In this document: piece by piece, positions 10,249 to 19,196 of the stretch | How positions within the stretch are numbered: the stretch's first letter is position 1 | How the letters are laid out: the number at the start of each line of letters is the position of its first letter | Assembly (NCBI RefSeq): GCF_003201565.1 | Contig: NZ_QJJP01000001.1 | Coordinates: 62,001-126,000 of the forward strand | Source of the DNA: Nitrosomonas sp. Nm84 | GTDB taxonomy: Bacteria > Pseudomonadota > Gammaproteobacteria > Burkholderiales > Nitrosomonadaceae | Length of the DNA stretch: 64,000 bases | Direction of reading: 5' to 3' | Made by a program: the position numbers and the translations under genes | The notes under the pieces: generated by a model | Told to the model about the DNA's origin: nothing | Seen by the model: the letters and a program-made list of their open reading frames with translations, nothing else | Databases searched by the model: none

Positions 10249-10395
10249 GTGCCGCGCCAGCGCGGCAATATCAGTCATTCCAATCCACAAATTCTCAATG
10301 CCATTCTGTATGTTACCGAACATGGCTGTAAATGACGCGAATTACCCAACCGCTTCAGTAACTGGCATACCACCTATACTCGAATAAACTGATGG
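10249..10395 (+). pseudogene. IS5-family transposase remnant (N-terminal part)
   Basis: Read in frame from 10249, the translation runs VPRQRGN..., then QILNAILYVTEHGCK, a TGA stop in place of the usual Trp, RELPNRFSNWHT, TYTRIN, a second TGA and W. This is the start of an IS5/IS427-type transposase (family pattern ILYVTEHGCKWRxLPxRFGNWHTxYTRxNRW). Two in-frame stops and the lack of any recognisable DDE core downstream show it is dead. A compact GC palindrome (GCCGCGC/GCGCGGC, 10251-10266) lies at its start. The remaining ~240 bp up to ilvE hold no recognisable gene and must contain the ilvE promoter. Confidence 0.8.
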
Positions 10396-10637
10396 CAACC
10401 TGACAAGTATCGGGGATGATCTTCAAGCGTTCGGCCCGATGTCCATAACAAATGCAATTAGTCTTTTTGGCAACACAAGCCGCGACCTGTGCCGATCAAC
10501 CGCATCAGAAGGCATTGAGAGCGATTCTTTTGTAGCTGGCTGCGCAACAAACTGGTGATGATTATGCTGCCATGATTCAACGTCACCTTAAAAATAAGTT
10601 AGAATATACGCTTTAGAATTTTATCGGGAGTTCCTGA

Positions 10638-11558
10638 ATGTCAATGGCTGACCGTGATGGTGTAATCTGGTATGACGGGAAGATGGTTCCGTGGCGGGAT
10701 GCCAATACACATGTGTTAACCCATACCCTGCATTATGGTTTGGGTGTGTTTGAAGGACTACGTGCTTATGAAACTGCACAAGGGCCTGCAATATTTCGTT
10801 TGCAAGAACATACCGATCGCCTATTTAACTCGGCGCATATCTTCATGATGAAAATGCCTTACGACAAGGCCACCTTGATGCAAGCGCAGTGTGATGTCGT
10901 CAAGCAAAATAAATTATCATCCGGCTATATCCGTCCGATCGCTTTTTATGGTGCTGAAGCCATGGGACTCTCCGCTAAAACACTGTCCACGCATGTTGCC
11001 ATCGCCGCTTGGCCATGGGGTACGTACCTGGGCCCTGAAGCCCTCGAGAACGGTATTCGCGTCAAAACTGCATCGTTCACCCGCCACCATGTCAATATCA
11101 ATATGTGCCGCGCAAAATCAGTCACCACTTATGCCAATTCCATTCTGGCCAATCAAGAAGTTGCATTGAATGGATATGATGAAGCGCTACTATTGGATGT
11201 CGAAGGCTATGTGGCGGAAGGATCCGGAGAAAATATTTTTATTGTTAAGCAAGGAAAAATATTTACCCCTGATTTGACGTCATGTCTGGAAGGAATCACC
11301 CGCGCCTCGGTGATTGAATTAGCTGCGGAAATCGGCATTCCAGTCATCGAGAAACGCATTACCCGTGATGAAATTTATTGTGCTGACGAGGCCTTCTTCA
11401 CGGGCACCGCTGCTGAAGTGACGCCAATCCGCGAATTGGATAACCGTATCATAGGACCCGGTAAACGTGGGCCTATTACCGCGCAAATACAAACCATGTT
11501 CTTTGATTGTGTGAAAGGTCGAGCTAAAAATCATGCGAATTGGCTTACTTTGGTTTAA
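10638..11558 (+). CDS. ilvE: Branched-chain amino acid aminotransferase
   Basis: PLP enzyme that carries out the last transamination of valine, leucine and isoleucine synthesis. It has 306 residues, normal for fold-type IV class IIIa. Motifs include GLGVFEGLRAY (35-45), the PLP lysine Lys160 in MCRAKSVTTYANS, GYVAEGSGENIF and the C-terminal FFTGTAAEVTPI. The ATG at 10638 follows CGGGAG at good spacing. The next gene (zinc-finger protein) begins 24 bp downstream, so they are likely co-transcribed. Confidence 0.95.
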   Translation: MSMADRDGVIWYDGKMVPWRDANTHVLTHTLHYGLGVFEGLRAYETAQGPAIFRLQEHTDRLFNSAHIFMMKMPYDKATLMQAQCDVVKQNKLSSGYIRPIAFYGAEAMGLSAKTLSTHVAIAAWPWGTYLGPEALENGIRVKTASFTRHHVNINMCRAKSVTTYANSILANQEVALNGYDEALLLDVEGYVAEGSGENIFIVKQGKIFTPDLTSCLEGITRASVIELAAEIGIPVIEKRITRDEIYCADEAFFTGTAAEVTPIRELDNRIIGPGKRGPITAQIQTMFFDCVKGRAKNHANWLTLV

Positions 11559-11582
11559 TAAGTTATATTGGAGTTAGTTTTT

Positions 11583-11792
11583 ATGAATCAACAAGTAGAT
11601 AACAAAGCACGTGAAATCGAAATAACAACCGACGACTTACCATTGCATTGTCCTATGCCATCCATGATATTGTGGAATTCGCATCCGCGGGTTTTTCTTC
11701 CGATAGAAGAAACTGGTGAAATCTTATGTCCTTATTGTGGTACACACTACACCCTCAAAGGCGGTGCTATCCCAGAGCATTGGGATCACTGA
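11583..11792 (+). CDS. CHCC-type zinc-finger protein
   Basis: A 69-residue protein matching the zf-CHCC family, related to the zinc domain of the complex I accessory subunit NDUFS6. The putative ligands are Cys/His residues in LHCPMPS, WNSHPRVFLPI and ILCPYCGTHY. Its role in bacteria is not established. An ATG 15 nt further upstream (11568) exists, but the ribosome site TTGGAG lies between the two and correctly spaces the ATG at 11583. Immediately follows ilvE, an arrangement common in betaproteobacteria. Confidence 0.85.
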   Translation: MNQQVDNKAREIEITTDDLPLHCPMPSMILWNSHPRVFLPIEETGEILCPYCGTHYTLKGGAIPEHWDH

Positions 11793-11890
11793 GATATCAA
11801 TTACTTTCCCGAGAAAACACGCACTACGTCGATGAATTCGATTACCCGTTATTTTTTATCAATGATTTCCTACTTTATAGCAATTAAATT

Positions 11891-13267
11891 ATGCGTGTAA
11901 TCCCTCATGAAATCTTTAAGGCTTATGATATTCGTGGCATTGTTGGCAAAACGATCACCGCTGAAAATGTTGAAAAAATTGGACACGCCATTGGTTCCGA
12001 GGCACGCGCCCGAAAACTGACATCCATAGCCATCGGCCGTGACGGCAGATTATCGGGAACCGAACTATCCCAGGCGCTGGCGCGCGGTATCCAAAAAAGT
12101 GGCGTCGATGTAATAGATGTCGGCATGGTGGCGACACCCATGCTCTATTATGCGGCGCATGAATTATGTCAGTATTCCGGTGTGATGGTCACCGGCAGCC
12201 ATAATCCACCTGAATATAATGGCTTCAAAATTGTACTGGGTGGTCAAACCCTGGCGGCAGAGACTATTCAGGCTCTGCGTTTACGCATAGAAAATAACGA
12301 TCTCACTGACGGCACAGGCAATTATTCCGAACATAACATCGTCAATGCGTATCTGGAGCGCATCACCAACGACATCAAACTCACCCGCCCGATCAAAATT
12401 GTGGTTGATTGCGGTAATGGCGTGGCTGGCGCATTTGCACCGGCGCTCTACCGTGGCTTGGGCTGTGAAGTGACCGAGCTATTCTGCGATGTGGATGGTA
12501 CTTTTCCCAACCACCATCCCGATCCATCAGTACCGGATAATCTGCGCGATGTGATTCAAGCACTGAAAACGACTGATGCAGAAATTGGGCTCGCTTTTGA
12601 TGGCGATGGCGATCGACTCGGCATTGTAACCAAAGACGGCAACATTATTAACGCTGACCGTCAATTGATGCTATTTGCAGCCGACGTGCTATCGCGCAAT
12701 CCCGGTGGCAAAGTTATCTTCGACGTGAAATGCACCCGCAATCTGGCGCCGTGGATCAGTCAGCATGGCGGCACACCGATCATGTGGAAGACCGGTCACT
12801 CTTTCATCAAAGCCAAGCTTATCGAGGAGAAAGCCTTGTTAGCCGGTGAAATGAGCGGACACTTGTTTTTCAAGGAACGCTGGTATGGCTTTGATGACGG
12901 CCTGTACGCCGGTGCGCGGCTACTGGAGCTGCTGACTCGCGTAGCAGATATCAATGCCACGCTCAATAGTCTCCCTGACAGTCTCAACACCCCGGAATTA
13001 CAGGTGCGCACGGCTGAAGGAGAAAATCACGCACTGATCGCACAATTACAACAAAATGCGGTTTTTAACAATGCACAACAAGTCGTCACCATCGATGGCT
13101 TGCGCGTTGAATACAATGACGGATTCGGTTTGGCACGCGCATCGAATACTACACCGGTCATCGTATTACGCTTTGAGGCCGATAACGAATCGGCCTTAAA
13201 GCGCATTCAGGAAGATTTCCGTCACAACATCCTGCAGGCCAAACCAGGTGCGCAACTTCCTTTTTAG
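11891..13267 (+). CDS. algC: Phosphomannomutase/phosphoglucomutase
   Basis: Interconverts mannose-6-P/mannose-1-P and glucose-6-P/glucose-1-P, feeding GDP-mannose and surface polysaccharide synthesis. It has 458 residues. The phosphoserine is Ser103 in TGSHNPPEYNG. The metal loop is DGDGDR (237-242). The sugar-binding loop is GEMSGHLFF (about residue 320). The C-terminal domain carries RASNTTPVIVLRFE. The bifunctional PMM/PGM type is inferred from overall similarity to AlgC; substrate range cannot be read from sequence. ManC, the next enzyme toward GDP-mannose, is encoded at 37.4-38.8 kb. Confidence 0.9.
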   Translation: MRVIPHEIFKAYDIRGIVGKTITAENVEKIGHAIGSEARARKLTSIAIGRDGRLSGTELSQALARGIQKSGVDVIDVGMVATPMLYYAAHELCQYSGVMVTGSHNPPEYNGFKIVLGGQTLAAETIQALRLRIENNDLTDGTGNYSEHNIVNAYLERITNDIKLTRPIKIVVDCGNGVAGAFAPALYRGLGCEVTELFCDVDGTFPNHHPDPSVPDNLRDVIQALKTTDAEIGLAFDGDGDRLGIVTKDGNIINADRQLMLFAADVLSRNPGGKVIFDVKCTRNLAPWISQHGGTPIMWKTGHSFIKAKLIEEKALLAGEMSGHLFFKERWYGFDDGLYAGARLLELLTRVADINATLNSLPDSLNTPELQVRTAEGENHALIAQLQQNAVFNNAQQVVTIDGLRVEYNDGFGLARASNTTPVIVLRFEADNESALKRIQEDFRHNILQAKPGAQLPF

Positions 13268-13298
13268 CTGAAAACAGCACCCATACGTTCGACACATC

Positions 13299-14930
13299 AT
13301 GCGCATTGCGATTGCTCAGATTAATTGCACCGTGGGTAATATTGCAGGGAACACTGCAAAGATACTGGAAGCTGTCGAGCAAGCGAAACGGGCTGGCGCC
13401 CAGTTGCTCATAACCCCGGAGCTGGCGCTCTCTGGATATCCTCCTGTTGATTTATTATTGCGCGAAACTTTCTGTCAATCGTGCAATGATGCGCTGACAG
13501 CGCTGGTAAAAGCGATTGACGGCATCACACTGATCGTGGGTCATCCAAGATTCCAGGACGGCAAACTGTATAACACCGCATCGGTGATTCGCAACGGTGA
13601 AATCATCCATGCCTATCACAAAAGAGTTCTCAGCAAATCGCCCTTCTTTAATGAAGCCTACTATTTCGACAGCGGTTCTGAGCCTTGCGTATTTGAATTG
13701 GCCGGCATTCAATTCGGCATACAGATCTGCACTGACTTTTGGCTAGGTCATTTATGCACCGCAGAGGATTACTCCAATCCAGATATTTTATTAGTGCTGA
13801 ACGCTTCGGCATATCATATCAATAAGCAAGTCTCTCGTTATCAAGCCACACACGAATTTATTAAGCGCACCGGCATCTCCGTTATCCACACTAATCTGGT
13901 GGGCGGACAGGATGAATTGGTTTTTGATGGCGCTTCTTTTGCGATGAATCGGCATGGGGAGCTCACACACCAACTGGATGAATTTGTTGAAACCATTGAA
14001 TTAGTCGATATTCACGACAGACAACCAATCAGAGGCAAGCTAGTCGCACCGCAATCTCCGGTCGCCAGCGTCTATCAGGCATTATGCTTGGGCGTTAAAG
14101 ACTATATCGATAAAAATGGCTTCCCTGGCGTACTGCTGGGGCTTTCCGGCGGTGTTGATTCGGCATTGACCCTGGCAATTGCCGTCGACGCACTCGGGGC
14201 GGACAAGGTTAAAACCGTCATGCTGCCTTCGCAATATACCGCCGACATCAGCCTGGAAGATGCCAATACAATGGCTGAATTATTGAGTGTCAAACATTAC
14301 GAGTGCAGTATCCAACCCCTGTTTGATCAATTTCTGGCAAAAATCGAACATGATTTCCAAATTCTTCCTGACCCCACTGGGGCAAACACCATGCCGGAGA
14401 ATTTACAAGCACGCATACGCGGCACATTATTAATGGCGCTCTCCAATCATTCGGGTTCGATCGTGCTGACTACCGGCAACAAATCCGAGGTGGCAGTCGG
14501 CTATTGCACGCTATACGGCGATATGGCAGGCGGCTTTGCGGTACTGAAGGATGTCAGTAAAACCATGGTGTATCAATTGTGTGAATACCGCAATCAAATC
14601 AGCCCGATCATTCCCGAGCGCATCATCCATCGCCAGCCTTCCGCTGAACTGCGGCACAATCAAACGGACCAGGATACTTTGCCGCCCTACGAAGTTCTGG
14701 ACGCGATTATCGAAGCCTACGTCGAAAAGGACTTTTCACCGGCTGAAATTATCGCCTTGAATTACAACGCCGCAGACGTCAACAGAATCATTCAATTGAT
14801 TCATCAGAATGAATATAAACGCCGCCAAGCACCGCCGGGAATTCGCATCACGCACTGCGATTTCGGCACCGCGTGGTTTTACCCCATTACATCCAATTAT
14901 CAGGGCTGGTCTACTTTACTAGCTGAATAA
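13299..14930 (+). CDS. nadE: Glutamine-dependent NAD+ synthetase
   Basis: Final step of NAD synthesis: amidation of deamido-NAD with ammonia released from glutamine. It has 543 residues. The N-terminal nitrilase-type glutaminase domain carries the triad Glu41 (TPELALSGYPP), Lys108 (YHKRVLSK) and Cys144 (IQICTDFW). The C-terminal ATP-pyrophosphatase domain has SGGVDS at 283-288 and TGNKSEVAVGY. The lysine loop reads HKRVLSK rather than the usual KxxLPN pattern, a mild variation. It starts 31 bp after the phosphomannomutase stop, so it is possibly in the same transcript. Confidence 0.95.
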   Translation: MRIAIAQINCTVGNIAGNTAKILEAVEQAKRAGAQLLITPELALSGYPPVDLLLRETFCQSCNDALTALVKAIDGITLIVGHPRFQDGKLYNTASVIRNGEIIHAYHKRVLSKSPFFNEAYYFDSGSEPCVFELAGIQFGIQICTDFWLGHLCTAEDYSNPDILLVLNASAYHINKQVSRYQATHEFIKRTGISVIHTNLVGGQDELVFDGASFAMNRHGELTHQLDEFVETIELVDIHDRQPIRGKLVAPQSPVASVYQALCLGVKDYIDKNGFPGVLLGLSGGVDSALTLAIAVDALGADKVKTVMLPSQYTADISLEDANTMAELLSVKHYECSIQPLFDQFLAKIEHDFQILPDPTGANTMPENLQARIRGTLLMALSNHSGSIVLTTGNKSEVAVGYCTLYGDMAGGFAVLKDVSKTMVYQLCEYRNQISPIIPERIIHRQPSAELRHNQTDQDTLPPYEVLDAIIEAYVEKDFSPAEIIALNYNAADVNRIIQLIHQNEYKRRQAPPGIRITHCDFGTAWFYPITSNYQGWSTLLAE

Positions 14931-15008
14931 ATTTGCTCCGCGCACCCTGCACCTAGCCCCGCGGCAAAATCACAGGAAATCGCAAGTTAAAAGTGTAGTT
15001 CTTAAACA

Positions 15009-15412
15009 TTAGCAATTACATTTCTTTGTGTGGTGAATCGCAAATCCTACAAGCACTAAGCCAGAGATCAGCATTGCATAGACTTCAGGTTCTGGTATCG
15101 CACTTACTACCGCTTGAAATGTTGCGCTTACATTTGCATCATCATTGAAAGTTAGATACCGCCATGGGAAAAACCAACGGTATTTACGGTATTATTTACG
15201 AAGAATCGAGTAGGCGTTGTAAACGTGAGATTACCAACATCTGAAATGTTAATGGAAGCGGCAATCGTAAAATCTGCATCAAAAAACAAGGTGCCATCGA
15301 GATTTCCTGATCCATGGTCTGCGTAAGTGAATGTAATGGCGGCTGAGAAAGCATTATTGATCGGCAATACGAATGCCGTGATTAGTCCAGCAATAAAAAA
15401 TATTCGTTTCAT
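15009..15412 (-). pseudogene. PEP-CTERM secreted protein, frameshifted
   Basis: The reading frame starts at the ATG at 15412 behind a strong GAGGAG site and encodes a signal peptide (MKRIFFIAGLITAFVLP) and a beta-rich region up to about 15155, where it stops (FSHGGI then TAA). The next frame then continues without a break (YLTFNDDANVSATFQAVVSAI) into a PEP-CTERM sorting tail: PEPEVYAML, a membrane segment SGLVLVGFAI and a short HHTKK end, stopping at 15009-15011. A single frameshift near 15158-15165 therefore separates the body from its exosortase signal. The protein is also short for this class. Either the gene is broken or the base call is wrong; no exosortase gene lies in the window. Confidence 0.75.
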
Positions 15413-15643
15413 ATGCTTCTCCTCTTTTTTGTCAAACTGATCTGGCACTCAAATAAGAGCGTGCATTTAAGCATAAGAAAATAAAATATAATTCTAGAAT
15501 TAGAGCTATGCCATGCATGGACACCTTATCAATTTATATAATCAGACATAAAGAATTACAATTCACAAGAAACCATCGCTTAATCAGTCAATCCAATTTG
15601 GAAATCACCGGTTTCGATAAAAATTTTGCTACTAGCTTTAGTC

Positions 15644-17158
15644 ATGAAATTAATCTGCCTGATCATTGCGTTATCGCTCCTGTTTCCGGCAAGCAGTTTC
15701 GCACATGAGTTACCCGATCTGGGTGACGTGTCGCAAGCGACCATAACGCCGCATCAGGAGCGCCAAATCGGGCTGCAGATCATGCGCCAGATTCGTGCCG
15801 ACCCTAGTTATTTGGACGATCCTGAGATAGCAATTTATCTGAGCAATCTCGGGCATAAGTTGATTGCCAATTCCGATGAAGCCAGTATCGGTCAGTCATT
15901 TGAATTTTTTGCCGTACAGGATTCGTCCATCAATGCATTCGCTTTGCCGGGCGGGTTCATGGGATTCAATAGCGGGCTCATTGTCGCCGCACAAAGCGAA
16001 TCCGAACTGGCTGCGGTGATGTCGCACGAAATCGCGCATGTGACACAGAAACACCTGGCGCGCATGATCGCTTCCCAAAAATATGACTGGATTAAATCAA
16101 TCGCCGCATTGGCAGTGGCCATTATTGCGTCGCGCGCCAATTCGCAAGCCAGCCAAGCGGTACTCGTTGCTTCCCAGGCCAGTATGATTCAATCAAAACT
16201 GGACTTTACCCGCAAACATGAAAGGGAAGCCGACCGTATCGGTCTGAATATCTTGTTGGACGCCGGATTTGATCCGCAAGGCATGTCCGCTTTTTTTGAA
16301 CGCTTGCAACGTGCCGGGCGCTTTCATGAAAACGGCGCACCGTCCTATCTGCGCACTCACCCGATTACTTATGAACGTATCGCCGACATCCAGAACCGCA
16401 CCCGCGAAATGTCGTACCGCCAGGTTCCGGATAGCATCGATTTTTTACTGGTACGTGCCAAATTGCGCGCCCTACAAGGAAAGCCGCATGATGCAGTCGT
16501 GCAATTCAAAACACGCTTGGATGAGAAACGTTATAGCAATGAAGTGGTTGAACGCTATGGCTATATCCATGCACTATTGCGCGACAAAAAAAACAAACAA
16601 GCCGACATCGAATTGGCTCATTTGTATCAGTTGCTGCAGATCAGTCCTTCCGCACCTATTCTGACCGACCATGTGTTAGGGAAAACCGTACGTGTCGAAT
16701 ATAAAAACATTATCGCCGGCGCCATGATTGAAACACTCTCGGCCAGTGTGAAACTGGCAAATGGGCGGATCACCGAGGCGTTCAACACGTATGAAAATGC
16801 ATTAAAGGTCTATCCGCAGCACCGTGCGTTGATGCATGGCTATGCCCAGGCTTTAATCCAAAACAAGCAAACTGAAATAGCGCTGGAATTTATCAACAAG
16901 CAATTGCAACTCATTCAAAATGATGTTCAATTGTTTAACCTACAGGCCCAATGCTATGCCTTATTAGGTGATAGAATGCTCAAGCACCGCGCACTGGCCG
17001 AGTCATACATGTTGAAAGGACACTACGCAGGCGCTATCGATCAGTTGCAAACCGCACTGAAAAGCAGCAATGGGAATTTTTATCAGTTATCGAGCGTGGA
17101 AGCACGCTTGAAACAAGTACAGGCGCTCAAGGCGGAAGAAGAAAAAGAGGAAAAATAA
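15644..17158 (+). CDS. bepA: Periplasmic M48 metalloprotease with TPR domain (BepA-like)
   Basis: Zinc protease/chaperone predicted to guard outer-membrane protein and LPS-transport assembly. From the ATG at 15644 it has 504 residues and a signal peptide ending SSFAHE. The peptidase M48 domain has the zinc motif HEIAH (128-132) and the third-ligand region EREADRIG. The C-terminal half is helical with tetratricopeptide-like repeats (for example FNTYENALKVYPQHRALMHG). The extra six residues of a slightly earlier ATG (15626) are not needed. The assignment to BepA rather than the related LoiP/YcaL type rests on the TPR half. Confidence 0.88.
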   Translation: MKLICLIIALSLLFPASSFAHELPDLGDVSQATITPHQERQIGLQIMRQIRADPSYLDDPEIAIYLSNLGHKLIANSDEASIGQSFEFFAVQDSSINAFALPGGFMGFNSGLIVAAQSESELAAVMSHEIAHVTQKHLARMIASQKYDWIKSIAALAVAIIASRANSQASQAVLVASQASMIQSKLDFTRKHEREADRIGLNILLDAGFDPQGMSAFFERLQRAGRFHENGAPSYLRTHPITYERIADIQNRTREMSYRQVPDSIDFLLVRAKLRALQGKPHDAVVQFKTRLDEKRYSNEVVERYGYIHALLRDKKNKQADIELAHLYQLLQISPSAPILTDHVLGKTVRVEYKNIIAGAMIETLSASVKLANGRITEAFNTYENALKVYPQHRALMHGYAQALIQNKQTEIALEFINKQLQLIQNDVQLFNLQAQCYALLGDRMLKHRALAESYMLKGHYAGAIDQLQTALKSSNGNFYQLSSVEARLKQVQALKAEEEKEEK

Positions 17159-17229
17159 AGCATCGTGGCAAAATCCAGCCTACACTTTCTCCATCAATAT
17201 TAGTTTTCGGATCTAACCAAGTACCTTAA

Positions 17230-18375
17230 ATGTTTACTGTCAGCACCAAACAGATCGTCATTGCTTTAATTATGATTGTTGCCACTGCCGTCTATTGGTA
17301 CAGCGGTGGACAGAAGGAATCTAAAACCAGTCAATATAAAACCCGCACAATCGAACGCGGCGACATCATACAAACCATTTCTGCCAACGGTACCCTTACC
17401 CCCGTTGTGCTGGTCAACGTCGGTACGCAGGTTTCGGGTACCGTGGCTAAGTTGTATGCGGACTATAACGATGAAGTAAAAGTCGGGCAGATATTGATGG
17501 AACTGGATCCGGCCTTATTTCGCGCGCAATTACAGCAATCCAAAGCGAATCTTCTCAACGCACAGGTCACGTTAAAAATTGCCGAAAGCAAGCTGAAGCG
17601 CCACCGGCTGCTAAAAGAACGGGATTTTGTTTCACTCGAAGCATTGCAAGCTATTGAACAGGAAACCGAGGCAGCCCGCGCGCAATTGGCTGTCAGCAAG
17701 GCCCAAGTGGACCGCGACCAGACCAATCTGAATTACAGTGTAATCCGCTCACCGATATCGGGTGTCGTCATTGCACGCGATGTCGATATCGGCCAAACGG
17801 TAGCGGCCAATTTCCAGACACCGACACTGTTTCAGATCGCCAAGGATCTGCGGCAAATGCAAGTCAACATCAGTGTGGCAGAAGCCGATATCGGCCAGTT
17901 ACACATCGGCCAGTTGATCAATTTCACGGTCGATGCCTTCCAGCAGCGCAAATTTACCGGTACCGTCGGACAGATTCGTCTGAATCCGACCATCCTGGAA
18001 AATGTCGTCACTTATAACGTTGTCGCACTGGTCAATAACGATGATGGCGCATTATTACCCGGCATGACGGCGAATATTCATTTTGTGGTTACACAAAAAA
18101 ACGATGTCTTGCGTGTGCCTAACGCCGCTTTACGCTTCCAACCCAAGAGCACGGAACCCAGTGAAGGCGGCAAACCCGGCAAACCTGCGAACCAGCCAAC
18201 GCTCTATCTGTTGTCGCAAGATCAACCCACACCTGTTCATGTCGCTGCCGGCATTACCGATGGCAATTTCACCGAAATCATCGACGGTGAAATACAGGTA
18301 GGCGATAAAGTGATCATCAGTGAAGTCGTCAATAAAAAAGAAGCCGAAAGCAAATTTAAGTTAAGAGTATTCTGA
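17230..18375 (+). CDS. macA: MacA-like periplasmic adaptor of an ABC exporter
   Basis: Membrane-fusion (HlyD-type) subunit linking an inner-membrane ABC permease to an outer-membrane duct. It is 381 residues with an N-terminal anchor (about 8-25), a lipoyl half-motif GTQVSGTVAKLYADYNDEVKVGQ, a coiled-coil hairpin (about 95-150) and the second lipoyl half RSPISGVVIARDVDIGQTV. A beta-barrel and membrane-proximal domain follow. Its TGA stop overlaps the ATG of the ATPase gene by one base, so the pair is translationally coupled. No TolC gene is adjacent. The substrate (macrolide, peptide, lipid or siderophore) is unknown. Confidence 0.87.
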   Translation: MFTVSTKQIVIALIMIVATAVYWYSGGQKESKTSQYKTRTIERGDIIQTISANGTLTPVVLVNVGTQVSGTVAKLYADYNDEVKVGQILMELDPALFRAQLQQSKANLLNAQVTLKIAESKLKRHRLLKERDFVSLEALQAIEQETEAARAQLAVSKAQVDRDQTNLNYSVIRSPISGVVIARDVDIGQTVAANFQTPTLFQIAKDLRQMQVNISVAEADIGQLHIGQLINFTVDAFQQRKFTGTVGQIRLNPTILENVVTYNVVALVNNDDGALLPGMTANIHFVVTQKNDVLRVPNAALRFQPKSTEPSEGGKPGKPANQPTLYLLSQDQPTPVHVAAGITDGNFTEIIDGEIQVGDKVIISEVVNKKEAESKFKLRVF

Positions 18376-19133
18376 TGTCGTCGATTCAGGCCACGCACTC
18401 TGCCAATCCACTCATTCAAATAGAAAATCTTTGCAAGAGTTATAGTTTGCAAGATGCTAACGGCAAAACCATCACCACTCAGGTTTTATTCAATATCAAT
18501 TTGACCATCAACCAGGGCGAATTCGTCGCCATTATGGGACATTCCGGTTCGGGCAAATCCACACTGATGAACATACTGGGTTGCTTGGATACGCCGACGA
18601 GCGGTTCGTATTGGTTATCCGGAAGAAATGTCGCCGCACTTTCCAGTAATGAATTGGCGCATGTTCGCAATCAAAGCATTGGTTTCGTATTTCAGGGATT
18701 TAACCTGCTCAAGCGTATGACGGCTTTGGATAACGTGGCAACGCCACTGCTGTACGCGGGTGTCAACCGCGCCAATAGCCGTAAGCAGGCGTTAGAATTT
18801 CTGCGCCGTACCGGACTGGAAAATTTTGCCATGCACCAGCCCAATCAACTTTCCGGCGGTCAGCAACAACGTGTCGCTATCAGCCGTGCACTGATCAATC
18901 ACCCACCATTGATCTTGGCGGATGAACCAACAGGCAATCTCGATACACAAACCAGTAGTGAAATTATGTTGTTGTTTGAACAACTCAATCGCGATCAAGG
19001 CATCACCATCGTACTGGTGACGCATGAAGACGATATCGCGGCGTACGCAAAACGCTTAATTCGCTTAAAGGACGGACACATCATTGTTGACAAAAACAAC
19101 ACAGTTGCAACAACTTTGCATGAAGTTACATGA
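18375..19133 (+). CDS. macB: MacB-type ABC transporter ATPase (stand-alone)
   Basis: LolD/MacB-family nucleotide-binding subunit of 252 residues. Walker A is GHSGSGKST (about 54-62), the Q-loop lies in VFQGFNLL, the signature is LSGGQQQRVAISRAL, Walker B is LILADEPTGNLD and the switch His is in VTHE. In Escherichia coli MacB this domain is fused to the permease, but here the permease is a separate gene 63 bp downstream. Coupled to the adaptor gene through a TGATG overlap. Together the three genes form a complete inner-membrane MacAB-type efflux unit. Confidence 0.9.
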   Translation: MSSIQATHSANPLIQIENLCKSYSLQDANGKTITTQVLFNINLTINQGEFVAIMGHSGSGKSTLMNILGCLDTPTSGSYWLSGRNVAALSSNELAHVRNQSIGFVFQGFNLLKRMTALDNVATPLLYAGVNRANSRKQALEFLRRTGLENFAMHQPNQLSGGQQQRVAISRALINHPPLILADEPTGNLDTQTSSEIMLLFEQLNRDQGITIVLVTHEDDIAAYAKRLIRLKDGHIIVDKNNTVATTLHEVT

Positions 19134-19196
19134 TTTCAGTTGGTTTAATGATTATTCAGAATTATATTCTGTTCATGATCCGCTCCTATTGACATC

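Noticed and set aside
11923..12141. Open frames opposite the phosphomannomutase and other GC-richer genes
   Set aside because: They follow the codon structure of the real gene on the other strand and lack ribosome sites and domains.
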